Both the position numbers and the translations under genes were made by a program. Under the pieces are notes generated by a model. It had not been told where the DNA came from. It worked only from the letters and a program-made list of their open reading frames with translations, and did no database searches. A stretch of 25,872 bases of DNA from CAYVBN01 sp964538565 (GTDB taxonomy: Bacteria; Pseudomonadota; Alphaproteobacteria; Rhizobiales; Xanthobacteraceae): positions 1 to 25,872 of the forward strand of contig CAZIGW010000286.1 in the NCBI GenBank assembly GCA_964538565.1, written 5' to 3'. Within the stretch, counting starts at the first letter, position 1, and each line of letters starts with the position of its first letter. Shown in pieces: positions 15,556-22,983 of this stretch.

Positions 15556-15567
15556 CCTAACGTTAGG
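15556..15567. promoter_or_regulatory. 12-base palindrome overlapping the gshB ribosome site
   Basis: CCTAACGTTAGG is a perfect palindrome ending six bases before the gshB ATG. It sits in an AT-rich patch, unlike the GC-rich surroundings. Its right arm supplies the TTAGG that may serve as the gshB ribosome site. The shape is that of an operator for a dimeric regulator, in the spacer shared with the chemoreceptor gene. No regulator is identified. Confidence 0.4.
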
Positions 15568-15573
15568 TAAACC

Positions 15574-16521
15574 ATGACACTCAATGTGGCCGTGCAAATG
15601 GATCCCATCGACCGGATCAATATCCGGGGTGATTCGACTTTCGCGCTTCTCCTGGAGGCCCAGGAGCGCGGGCACGCCTTGGCGTATTACACGCCGGATC
15701 GACTGGCCTTACACAACGGCACAGCATTCGCCCGCGTCGATCCCCTGAAAGTCCGGGACGTCGAGGGCGACCACTTCGCCCTGGGGCAGCCCCGGCGCGC
15801 CGCGCTCGGGGACTTCGACGTGATCCTGATGCGGCAGGACCCGCCGTTCGACCTCGCCTACATTACGGCGACCCACCTGCTCGAGCGGGTGCATCCCAAG
15901 ACCTTCGTGGTCAACGATCCGGCTCACGTGCGCAACGCGCCGGAGAAGATGTTCGTCACCGAATTCCCCGACCTGATGCCGCCGACGCTCCTCACCCGCG
16001 ACCTCGAGGAGATCAAGGCATTCCGCGCCGAGCACGGCGACATCGTGATGAAGCCGCTCTACGGCGCCGGCGGCGCCGCGGTGTTCCGGCTCTCGCGCGA
16101 GGACCTCAACTTCGGATCGCTCTACGACCTGTTCGCCGCGACCTTCCGCGAGCCGTGGGTGGTGCAGAAATATCTGCCCGGCGTGAAGCAGGGCGACAAG
16201 CGCATCATCCTGGTGGACGGCGAGGTGGCGGGTGCCGTCAACCGCGTTCCGCAGGCCGACGACCTGCGCTCCAACATGGTGCGGGGCGGCGCCGCGCAGG
16301 CGACCGAGCTCACCCCGCGCGAGCGCGAGATCTGCGAGCGGATCGGCCCCGCGCTGCGGGTGCGCGGCCTGCTCTTCACCGGGATCGACGTGATCGACGG
16401 ATGGCTGACCGAGATCAACGTCACCTCGCCGACCGGGATTCGCGCCATCAAGCGATTCGGCGGTCCGGACATCGCGAAGCTCATCTGGGACAGGATCGAG
16501 GCGAAGCTCGGCCGGAGCTGA
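15574..16521 (+). CDS. gshB: Glutathione synthetase
   Basis: GshB is an ATP-grasp ligase that joins gamma-glutamylcysteine to glycine in the cytoplasm, the last step of glutathione synthesis. The 315-residue product begins MTLNVAVQMDPIDRINIRGDSTFALLLEAQ, the family N-terminus. It continues with FDVILMRQDPPFDLAYITATHLLE and the ATP-binding loop MKPLYGAGGAAVFRL (about 154-168). WVVQKYLPGVKQGDKRIILVDGE and the Mg-binding end TEINVTSPTGIRAIKRFGG complete the family. Length is normal. The ATG has TTAGG six bases upstream, inside the palindrome at 15556-15567. It is followed by the phosphite region on the opposite strand. Confidence 0.98.
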   Translation: MTLNVAVQMDPIDRINIRGDSTFALLLEAQERGHALAYYTPDRLALHNGTAFARVDPLKVRDVEGDHFALGQPRRAALGDFDVILMRQDPPFDLAYITATHLLERVHPKTFVVNDPAHVRNAPEKMFVTEFPDLMPPTLLTRDLEEIKAFRAEHGDIVMKPLYGAGGAAVFRLSREDLNFGSLYDLFAATFREPWVVQKYLPGVKQGDKRIILVDGEVAGAVNRVPQADDLRSNMVRGGAAQATELTPREREICERIGPALRVRGLLFTGIDVIDGWLTEINVTSPTGIRAIKRFGGPDIAKLIWDRIEAKLGRS

Positions 16522-16585
16522 CGCTCGAAGCGCTTCGGAAACGGGTGGCGGCGCCCGCCGGACAAAGAACGGTGCGGCCGCCGGC

Positions 16586-16609
16586 CTCGGCCGGGAAATC
16601 CCGACCGAG
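16586..16609. repeat. Imperfect hairpin downstream of gshB
   Basis: A stem of ten pairs with one C-A mismatch spans 16586-16609, closing on a short A-rich loop. It lies 65 bases after the gshB stop, in the convergent spacer with the binding-protein gene, and could slow RNA polymerase from either side. It has no T-run on either strand. Confidence 0.4.
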
Positions 16610-16695
16610 CGGCTGCTGCAGGACATCCGCGACCAGAACCTGTTCCGAGGAAGGCGATATGGCTCGCGGCGCAATCCGAAATGGAACTTCGAACA

Positions 16696-16709
16696 GGCGG
16701 CTTGCCGCC
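16696..16709 (-). terminator. Possible weak terminator after the binding-protein gene
   Basis: GGCGG, loop of four bases, CCGCC lies nine bases past the stop of the minus-strand binding-protein gene. It is followed in that direction by TGTTCGAAGTTCCATTT, which is moderately T-rich. The stem is only five pairs, so the call is tentative. Confidence 0.28.
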
Positions 16710-16717
16710 GGCCCCGG

Positions 16718-17707
16718 CTACTTGCCGACGATCGCGAGCGCGTCCTTGCGCACGCTCTGGTCGACGAACTTCGCGGTCTCGCCGGTCTTCTGCAGAACGC
16801 CGGTCTTCACGAACAGATTCTGCATCCAGTCGATCTTCTCGACCGGGATCTCCATCGCCGGATCGATCTGCTTCTCCTTGATCGCCTGGTCGAAGATGAA
16901 CTCGGCGCGCGGATCGTCTGCCTTGGCGCCGGTGAGCTCGTGCGCGAGCTTGACGGCCTCGGCGCGGTGCGTCGACGCATAGCGGTAGGCTTCCATCTCG
17001 GCCGCCACGAACTGGACGAGGTCGGCCCGGTGCTCCGAGAGCACCTTGCCGGTCGTCGTGACGCACAGCCGGATGAAGTTGGGGACGATGGCGTGTCCCT
17101 GCACCAGCACCTTGAAGCCGGCCGGCGCGATGGCGCCGAACTCGTTCGACACGACGGCGGCGTCGGCGACGCCCGCGAGCATCGCCTTGTAGCGGTCGAG
17201 GTCGGCGCCCAGGTTGGCGAATTTCACCTCGGAGGCCGGGATCTTGTAGTTGTCGAGCAGCGCGCGCGCGAGCTGGTCGGGCAGCGAGCCGGGCGAGGAG
17301 GCGGCGATCGTCCGGCCCTTGAGCTCCTGCGGGGTCTTGATGTCCGCCTTCGCCATCACGACCTGCGGCAGTCCGGGCCAGGTGCAGCCGAGGATCTTGA
17401 CGTCGGCGCCGCGCGCCCCGGCGATGATCGCCTCGGCGGCGCCCATCTCCACGGTCTCGAGCTCGCCGGCGAGCAGCGCCTTCATCACGGTCGAGCCGTT
17501 CTTCATCTGCGTGGTCTGCAGCTTCAGTCCGTGCTTCTCGGCGAATCCGCCGCGATCGACCATCAGGATGAAGCCGGAATCGCTCTTGGCCTCGAGCACG
17601 CCGTGCCGCCACGGCTTGAGCTCCGCCGCCCCGGCGGAGGCCGCCAGCGCGCACACGGACCAGAAGGCCAGGGCCGCGGGCCCGAGCCGCTTGAAAGTCG
17701 ATTGCAT
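16718..17707 (-). CDS. Orphan ABC transporter substrate-binding protein (NMT1/TauA type)
   Basis: This 329-residue periplasmic binding protein of the NMT1/SsuA/TauA class has a Sec signal peptide (MQSTFKRLGPAALAFWSVCALAASAGA, cleavage near 28). The mature domain shows FAEKHGLKLQTTQMKNGSTVMKALLAGELETVEMGAAEAI and later DIKTPQELKGRTIAASSPGSLPDQLARALL, the usual two-lobe layout of proteins that bind taurine, alkanesulfonates, nitrate, pyrimidine precursors or similar small anions and aromatics. The ligand cannot be named. No permease or ATPase of the same class is adjacent, so it is orphaned. It lies 170 bases downstream of the last phosphite gene on the same strand and has its own strong AAGGAG ribosome site, so read-through from that operon is possible but unproven. 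Confidence 0.88.
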   Translation of the reverse strand: MQSTFKRLGPAALAFWSVCALAASAGAAELKPWRHGVLEAKSDSGFILMVDRGGFAEKHGLKLQTTQMKNGSTVMKALLAGELETVEMGAAEAIIAGARGADVKILGCTWPGLPQVVMAKADIKTPQELKGRTIAASSPGSLPDQLARALLDNYKIPASEVKFANLGADLDRYKAMLAGVADAAVVSNEFGAIAPAGFKVLVQGHAIVPNFIRLCVTTTGKVLSEHRADLVQFVAAEMEAYRYASTHRAEAVKLAHELTGAKADDPRAEFIFDQAIKEKQIDPAMEIPVEKIDWMQNLFVKTGVLQKTGETAKFVDQSVRKDALAIVGK

Positions 17708-17877
17708 TCCTCTCTCCTTGAAAACGTCGCCTCCGGGCCCTGATCGGCTTGATCCAATCCCGGCCGGTCGGTTCGACTTGTTGATCTGTCTCCGCGGCGA
17801 TCATGCCATGGGGCAAGGAGCGGCGGGAAGACCGCGCGGCATGGCGCGACGTCGTGACGTGCAAGGCCGGTCCGTCC

Positions 17878-18795
17878 TCAGCGGAGCGGCGCCGTTCTCC
17901 CATTGTTCCGGAACGCCAGCATCCCGGTCCGACGACCCGCCGCCGCCAGATGGGCAAGCAGCGGCTCGTCGTTCGGCAGGTCGTCGCGCCAGACGAGGCG
18001 GAGAGCCTTCTGCAAGGGCCGGTCGGCGAGCGCGAGCGCGCACAGCCGGCCCTCGCGAATCTCGTTCACGACCGCGCAGGACAGCACCAGCGAGGCGCCG
18101 AGGCCCGCCTCGACGGCGCGCTTGACCGCCTCGGTGCTGCCGAGCTGCATCGACAGCCGGGGCATGCCGGCGCCGGCGAAATACGCGCGCAGCAGTCGCC
18201 CGGTGCCGGTCCCTTCCTCGCCGCCGATCAGCGGCATCGCGGCGAGCTCCGAGCGCGAAACGGTGCTCCGCCCGCTCAACGGGTGACCGGGCGCCACGAT
18301 CACGACCAGCGGCTCCGCGCGCCAGGGCGCGCACCGGAAGCCCTCGCGCGGCTCCCACCATTCGAGCAGGGCGGCATCGACCTCGGCGCGTTCGAGCCGG
18401 CTGACGACTTCCGGGTTGGAGGCGATGATGAGCTCCGGCTGCCGCCCGCCGCGCTCCCGAAAATCGCGCAGCAGGTCGGGCAGCAGATAGATGCCGATGT
18501 TGCTGCAGGCGCCGAGCCGCAGCGACCACTGGCGGGCGGCGCCGACCACGCGTTCCTCGAGCCGCAGCAGACCCTTCACGGATGGCAGGAGCCGCATCGC
18601 CGCCGCGGTCGGACGGCAGCCGCGCCGGTCGCGCCGGATGAGCGGGACGCCGAGCGTGTCCTCCAGCCGCTTGAGATGCTGCGAGACCGAGGACTGGGCA
18701 AGGCCGAGACGGGCGCCCGCTCGTGCGAAGCTGCCGCTCTCCAACAGGGCCAGCAACGTGTCGAGATGCTCGAGGTTCAGACGGGCGCGCGGCAC
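17878..18795 (-). CDS. ptxE: LysR family transcriptional regulator of the phosphite operon
   Basis: This 305-residue LysR-type regulator has the N-terminal winged helix-turn-helix LNLEHLDTLLALLESGSFARAGARLGLAQSSVSQHLKRLE (about 6-45) and LGVPLIRRDRRGCRPT. The effector-binding fold follows with LRLGACSNIGIYLLPDLLRDF. GTG at 18795 was chosen because GGAGG lies exactly six bases upstream and the HTH begins at once. Its first 19 bases overlap the end of ptxD, so it is translated with the operon. In Pseudomonas stutzeri ptxABCDE, the last gene ptxE is likewise a LysR protein; the symbol is assigned by that synteny, not by detailed identity. Its effector and operator are unknown. Confidence 0.85.
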   Translation of the reverse strand: MPRARLNLEHLDTLLALLESGSFARAGARLGLAQSSVSQHLKRLEDTLGVPLIRRDRRGCRPTAAAMRLLPSVKGLLRLEERVVGAARQWSLRLGACSNIGIYLLPDLLRDFRERGGRQPELIIASNPEVVSRLERAEVDAALLEWWEPREGFRCAPWRAEPLVVIVAPGHPLSGRSTVSRSELAAMPLIGGEEGTGTGRLLRAYFAGAGMPRLSMQLGSTEAVKRAVEAGLGASLVLSCAVVNEIREGRLCALALADRPLQKALRLVWRDDLPNDEPLLAHLAAAGRRTGMLAFRNNGRTAPLR

Positions 18796-19778
18796 GGCTC
18801 GCCTCCGACCTCGTTGACGGCGTCGCGCGGCGTGCGGCCGGCGAGCGCGTCGAGAATGTTCCGGGCGGCGCGCGCCTCGATCGCCTTGCGGGCCGTCACG
18901 GTGGCCGAGCCGATGTGCGCGCCGAACAGCGTGTTGGGATGCGCGAGCAGGGCGGGCGGTACGGCGCGCGGCCGATCGGAGCGCGAGAGGTCTTCGAGTT
19001 CGAAGGCGTCGGCCGCGTAGCCGCCGAGGCGCGAGTCGAGAAGCGCCGCGGCGACCGCCGCCTCGTCCACCAGCGAGCCGCGCGCCGGATTGACGAGCAG
19101 CGCATGCGGCTTCATCAGCGCGAGGCGGTCCGCGTTCAGCAGATGGATCGTCGACGCGTGCAGGGGCAGGCACAGCACGACGATGTCCGCCTCCGCGAGC
19201 AGCGCCTCGAGCGGGCGCCACGCGATCCCGTCGACCGGACATCCGCCCGGGCGCTCGTCGCAAGCGATGATGCGGCAGTCGAAGCCCCGCAGCCGCCGGG
19301 CGACCGCGCATCCGATCGCCCCCATGCCGACGAGACCGATCGTGCTGTACTCGATCGACAGGCCGTAGAATCGCGGCGTCCAGCCGGAAAAATTCCCGCT
19401 TCGCACGTGGCGATCGGCTTCGCGCAGGTGACGCGCAAGTCCGATCAGCAGCCCGATGGCGAGTTCCGCGGTCGGCGCGGTCAGCAGGTCGGGCACGATG
19501 CTGACCCACACGCGGCGCGCCGTGCAGGCTTCGACGTCGATGTTGTCGTAGCCCTTGAGCGCGGCGGCCACGATCGAGAGCTCCGGGGCCGCGGCGAGGA
19601 ATTCGGCGTCCACCCGATCCGGCATGAAGATCATCGCGGCGCGCGCCGAAGCCAGCGCGTCGGCGAGGTCCGCTCCGGCGAAACGCTCATCGGCCGGCAT
19701 GTGAACCCGCCCGGCCTTCTGCAGCAATTGCACCGTCTCGGGAAAGATCCGATGCGTTGCGACGATTGCGCGCGTCAT
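18777..19778 (-). CDS. ptxD: Phosphite (phosphonate) dehydrogenase PtxD
   Basis: PtxD is an NAD-dependent D-2-hydroxyacid-dehydrogenase-fold enzyme that oxidises phosphite to phosphate. This 333-residue protein closely follows P. stutzeri PtxD, sharing MPDRVDA, ALKG-DN, VPDLLT-PTAELAIGL and RADRPR-like runs. Residues matching the known active site are all present: Lys75 (K76), Arg233 (R237), Glu262 (E266), His288 (H292), Met52, Trp133, Tyr138, Ser291 and Arg297 (P. stutzeri Met53, Trp134, Tyr139, Ser295 and Arg301). The dinucleotide motif GMGAIG is at 151-156. Asp174 stands where PtxD has Glu175, predicting preference for NAD+ over NADP+. The ATG at 19778 overlaps the ptxC stop by four bases (ATGA). 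Other hydroxyacid dehydrogenases lack this residue set, so I rate the call highly. Confidence 0.93.
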   Translation of the reverse strand: MTRAIVATHRIFPETVQLLQKAGRVHMPADERFAGADLADALASARAAMIFMPDRVDAEFLAAAPELSIVAAALKGYDNIDVEACTARRVWVSIVPDLLTAPTAELAIGLLIGLARHLREADRHVRSGNFSGWTPRFYGLSIEYSTIGLVGMGAIGCAVARRLRGFDCRIIACDERPGGCPVDGIAWRPLEALLAEADIVVLCLPLHASTIHLLNADRLALMKPHALLVNPARGSLVDEAAVAAALLDSRLGGYAADAFELEDLSRSDRPRAVPPALLAHPNTLFGAHIGSATVTARKAIEARAARNILDALAGRTPRDAVNEVGGEPCRAPV

Positions 19779-21184
19779 CCGGCCACCTCTTCGGGCGCGA
19801 GCCGCATCCGGCCGACCCGCTTGCGCGTCCATTCGCTGGCGCGATCGACGAGAAGAACGATCACCCATGTGACGATCAGGTAGGCGATCATCTGTCGGTA
19901 GAAAAAGAGCTGCTGCGCCTCGAACAGCGCCTGGCCGATGCCGCCGGCGCCGATCATGCCGACGACCGTCGCCTGCCGCAGGTTCCATTCGAGCCGGAAC
20001 AGCGTGTGCACCGCGAGCGGCCCGAGCGACAGCGGAACGGTGGCGAAGCTGGCGACCGCGAGCGGCGAGGCGCCCGTCGACGCAACGGCGATCACCGGCG
20101 CCGGGCGCACGTTTTCGAACGATTCCGCGAACAGCCGGCCGAGGCAGCCGCCCGAATGCAGGCCGAGCGCGAGGATGCCGGCGAACGGCCCGACGCCGGC
20201 GACCGCGACCAGCACCAGGCCCCAGACGACCTCGGGAACTGCGCGCAGGGCTTCGAGGCAGCGGCGCACCGGGACCGCGAGGAAGGCCGGGGCGACGTTG
20301 CGCGCCGACATCAGGCCGAGGGGCAGCGCGATTGCGACGCCGAGCGCCGTGCCGAACAGCGCCATCGCGCCGGTCTCGGCCAGAAGGCGCGGAATGTTCA
20401 GCCACGCCTGAACGCCAAGCTCCGGCGGGAACATGGCGGCGATCGTGCGCAGCGCGTGCGCGGCCGAGGACTGCTCGGGCAGGAATCGCCACAGCGCATA
20501 GAGGGCCGGCGGCAGCAGCGCGACGAGCCATCCGGGGTTGCGGCGCAGCCGCACCGTGAACTGGTCGACCGTCGCCACCATGGCGACCAGCACGAGAATG
20601 AGCGTCGTCGTGCGGTGGAAGTCGAACGCATTGAGCGTGCCCACGAGCTCGGCACCGAGTCCCCCGCCCCCGACCGCGCCGACGATCACGGAGGCGCGGA
20701 TCGCGCTTTCGAATTCGTAGGAGCCGTAGGTGAGCAGATCGCGCGCCTTGAGCGGCAGGAGACCGAACACCGCCACCTGGGCGCGCGAAGCGCCCGTCGC
20801 CCGCAGCGCGTCGAGCGGGGACGCATCGGCGGTCCGGAACAGGTCGCCGAAGATCTTGGCGACCGCCGCCGTATAGAAGACCGCCATCGCGATCATGCCG
20901 GCCGCCGGTCCGACGCCGACGAAGATCACGCAGAAGATCGCAAGCGTCAGATCCGGCACCGCGCGCACGCCGGAGAGCACGGCGTGAACGGCGCCGGTCC
21001 CGGCGGCGCGCGAGCCGACATAGAGTCCGAGCGGAAGACTCACCGCGTAGGCCAGCACCATCGCGCCCGCCGTCATGCCGATCGATTCGAGCACGGGACC
21101 GAGGAGCGCCGCCAGATAGTGCGGCGACAGTTCGGGCGGAAAGAACGCGAACAGGAGCGAGAAGGTGCTCGACAGGGCGTCCAT
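19775..21184 (-). CDS. ptxC: Phosphite ABC transporter permease, two PhnE/PtxC units fused in one chain
   Basis: This 469-residue inner-membrane permease is about 1.7 times the usual PhnE/PtxC length. It contains the same unit twice, offset by about 240 residues: FPPEL at 15-19 and 252-256, RAVPD/RAVPE with VGP-AG at 74-95 and 314-335, an EAA-type loop with TGAS at 130-133 and 370-373, and GGGGLG/GAGGIG at 172-177 and 412-417. A hydrophobic link with charged turns (about 205-245) joins the halves. A single chain could thus supply both transmembrane domains that normally come from a homodimer or two genes. It starts nine bases after ptxA and overlaps ptxD by ATGA. The permease family and fusion are seen directly; phosphite as substrate comes from context. 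Confidence 0.92.
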   Translation of the reverse strand: MDALSSTFSLLFAFFPPELSPHYLAALLGPVLESIGMTAGAMVLAYAVSLPLGLYVGSRAAGTGAVHAVLSGVRAVPDLTLAIFCVIFVGVGPAAGMIAMAVFYTAAVAKIFGDLFRTADASPLDALRATGASRAQVAVFGLLPLKARDLLTYGSYEFESAIRASVIVGAVGGGGLGAELVGTLNAFDFHRTTTLILVLVAMVATVDQFTVRLRRNPGWLVALLPPALYALWRFLPEQSSAAHALRTIAAMFPPELGVQAWLNIPRLLAETGAMALFGTALGVAIALPLGLMSARNVAPAFLAVPVRRCLEALRAVPEVVWGLVLVAVAGVGPFAGILALGLHSGGCLGRLFAESFENVRPAPVIAVASTGASPLAVASFATVPLSLGPLAVHTLFRLEWNLRQATVVGMIGAGGIGQALFEAQQLFFYRQMIAYLIVTWVIVLLVDRASEWTRKRVGRMRLAPEEVAG

Positions 21185-21193
21185 GAGCTCTCG

Positions 21194-21967
21194 TCAGGCG
21201 CCGACCGCCTGCCACTCCGGCATGTCCGGCACCCGCACCGGCCGGGGCCGTGCGGCCGGCGGCGGCGCGACGCGACGGTCGTCGGTCAGGCGGCCGCCGC
21301 TCATCGTCAGGATGCGCGGGAAGTACTGCGCGGCGAGGTCGGGCTGGTGCAGGGTGCACAGGAGCGCCACGCCGTCGCGCTCCGCAAGCTCGCACAGAAG
21401 CGCCAGCACCTGGTGCGCCATGCGTGGATCGAGGGAAGCGACCGGCTCGTCGGCGAGGATCAGCAGCGGCTGCTGCACCAGCGCACGCGCGATGGCGACG
21501 CGTTGCTGCTGGCCGCCCGACAGCGTGTCGGCGCGGACGCGGAGCTTTTCCCGCAGGTCGACGCGTTCGAGCGCGCGGCCCGCCTCGTCGAGCTCGCCCG
21601 GCAGCGGCCAGAGAAGGAAGCGCAGCGCGCGCAGGTCCGACCAGCGTCCGAGCGCGCCGGCCATGACGTTGTGATAGACGCGCAGGTTGTCGACGAGATC
21701 GTGCTTCTGCGGAATGACCGCGATGCGCCGGCGCAGCGCACGCAGCGTGCGGCGGTTGCGCGGGTCGAGCCGGCGGTCGCCGATCAGCACCGAGCCGGAC
21801 TGCGCCGGCATCGTACCATTGACGGCGCGCAGGAGCGTGGTCTTGCCGGCGCCGCTCGCGCCGACGATGGCGGCGCGTTCGCCGCGGCCGAGCGTGAACG
21901 AGACGTCGGAGCAGGCCGGCGTCGTGGCGCCCGGCGGCACGACGCACAGATGTTCGACCCGCAGCAT
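21194..21967 (-). CDS. ptxA: Phosphite ABC transporter ATP-binding protein (PhnC type)
   Basis: This 257-residue ATPase of the phosphonate/phosphite (PhnC) importer class would power uptake through PtxC. Walker A is GASGAGKT (36-43), the Q-loop glutamine is Q87 (VIPQKHDLVDNL), the ABC signature is LSGGQQQR (149-156), Walker B is LLILADEP (168-175) and the switch histidine is H207. The segment NLRVYHNVMAGALGRWS (94-110) is characteristic of PhnC-like proteins (usual form NVLVGRLGRTS). A short Pro/Arg-rich tail (about 232-250) is unusual and of no known use. The ATG is at 21967; ptxB ends 12 bases upstream and ptxC begins nine bases downstream. Confidence 0.93.
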   Translation of the reverse strand: MLRVEHLCVVPPGATTPACSDVSFTLGRGERAAIVGASGAGKTTLLRAVNGTMPAQSGSVLIGDRRLDPRNRRTLRALRRRIAVIPQKHDLVDNLRVYHNVMAGALGRWSDLRALRFLLWPLPGELDEAGRALERVDLREKLRVRADTLSGGQQQRVAIARALVQQPLLILADEPVASLDPRMAHQVLALLCELAERDGVALLCTLHQPDLAAQYFPRILTMSGGRLTDDRRVAPPPAARPRPVRVPDMPEWQAVGA

Positions 21968-21979
21968 GGCGGCACCCCG

Positions 21980-22840
21980 TCAGAACAGCGCGAGCGCCTT
22001 GGCGGTCGTGCGGATGGCGTCGTATTCGGCGTCGTCCGCCGGGACGAACTTCTCGCCGCGCAGGATCTTGAGGATGCGGTCGTCCTTGCCGGGCGCGAGG
22101 TCGGTGAACGCCTTCACGATCGCTTTCTGCGTTGGCGCGTCGAGATCGCGTCGCGCGGCCCAGACGTAATCGACGAACGGCTCGCTCGTGTAGAACACGC
22201 GCAGCTTGGCGGGATCCGCCTTGCCGCTGCCCGTCATTTCCTTGAACACGGTCTCGTCGCAGGCGCCGGCGGCGACCGCGCCCGATTCGACCGCCTTCAC
22301 GGTGGCGGCGTGGCTGCCAGTGTAGCGGAACTTCAGGTCCTTGTCGGGATCGACGCCCGCGCCCTTCATCGCGCGGTAGGGCATCAGGTGGCCGCTCGTC
22401 GAATTGATGTCGCCGAAGGCGAACGTCTTGCCCTTCAGGTCGCCGAGGCCTTTGATCGCCGAGCCGGCCTGGGTGATGAACAGCGCGTGAAACTCGCGGT
22501 CCGCCTGGCGCTGCACCAGCGCGATGGCGCCATAGCGTTCGTGCGCCTTCACGTAGGTGAGGCCGCCCAGATAGGCGACGTCGAGCGAATTGTTGCCGAG
22601 CCCTTCGACGGTCGCATTGTAGTTGGTCGGAACAACGAGCTTCACCGGCCGGCCGAGGACCTTTTCCAGGTGCGCGCGGAGCGGCTCCTTCTCCTCGACC
22701 GAAACCTGCGTCGCGCCGGCGTCGGGGATCATGCCGATGCGGATCGGCGTTTCCTCGGCCATCGCCCGCGTCACGCCGAAGAGCGCCACCATCACGGCGG
22801 CGCCGAGCCCGGCCGCGCGCCTCAGTCCGAAAGCTGCCAT
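21980..22840 (-). CDS. ptxB: Phosphite/phosphonate-type periplasmic binding protein
   Basis: This PhnD/PtxB-family binding protein has 286 residues. The Sec signal peptide is MAAFGLRRAAGLGAAVMVALFGVTRAMA, with likely cleavage after 28. The mature chain starts EETPIRIGMIPDAGA and shows the family blocks VPTNYNATVEGLGNNSLDVAYLGGLTYVKA (about 71-99) and GDINSTSGHLMPYRAM (143-158), where the Ser/Thr-rich loop would hold the oxyanion. Binding proteins of this class take phosphite, hypophosphite, methylphosphonate or 2-aminoethylphosphonate; the linked PtxD makes phosphite most likely. ATG at 22840 was chosen because it begins the signal peptide and has GGGAG six bases upstream; a longer in-frame ATG at 22972 would spoil export. 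It is the first gene of the operon, before ptxA. Confidence 0.92.
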   Translation of the reverse strand: MAAFGLRRAAGLGAAVMVALFGVTRAMAEETPIRIGMIPDAGATQVSVEEKEPLRAHLEKVLGRPVKLVVPTNYNATVEGLGNNSLDVAYLGGLTYVKAHERYGAIALVQRQADREFHALFITQAGSAIKGLGDLKGKTFAFGDINSTSGHLMPYRAMKGAGVDPDKDLKFRYTGSHAATVKAVESGAVAAGACDETVFKEMTGSGKADPAKLRVFYTSEPFVDYVWAARRDLDAPTQKAIVKAFTDLAPGKDDRILKILRGEKFVPADDAEYDAIRTTAKALALF

Positions 22841-22965
22841 CTGCCACTCCCGTTTTCCCGTCGGCGCCATTCGATCGCGAAACGCGATGCAAGACGCCGT
22901 TCGATCACCAGTCCCGATGGAGGCGAACAGATAGGCGCGCGGCATTGCCGTTTGATGTCGGCGCG

Positions 22966-22983
22966 ACGACACGACGATGACGT
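22966..22983 (-). promoter_or_regulatory. Weak candidate PHO box upstream of ptxB
   Basis: On the minus strand ACGTCAT-CGTC-GTGTCGT (22966-22983) matches CTGTCAT-N4-CTGTCAT at 10 of 14 defined positions. It lies about 126 bases before the ptxB ATG, oriented toward it. PhoB control of phosphite genes is known in other bacteria, but this match alone is not strong. Confidence 0.25.

Noticed and set aside
12982..15570. Plus-strand open frame of 862 codons across rsmI, yraN and the chemoreceptor gene
   Set aside because: It overlaps three well-supported genes in other frames or strands and shows no domain.
16592..16690. Short plus-strand peptide (GREIPTERLLQDIRDQNLFR...) after gshB, and an ATG with AGGAAGG at 16659
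   Set aside because: It looks slightly protein-like, but it overlaps a hairpin and runs into the antisense of the binding-protein gene. There is not enough to call a gene or remnant.
18777..19778. Glyoxylate/hydroxypyruvate reductase or D-3-phosphoglycerate dehydrogenase as the identity of this gene
   Set aside because: The extra PtxD-specific residues (Met52, Trp133, Tyr138, Arg297) and the ABC phosphonate-type neighbours favour phosphite dehydrogenase.
19779..22892. Minus-strand open frame running through ptxB, ptxA and ptxC into ptxD without a stop
   Set aside because: The part before 19778 is out of frame with the real genes and Arg/Ala-rich; only the PtxD part has family similarity. 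The absence of stops follows from high GC.
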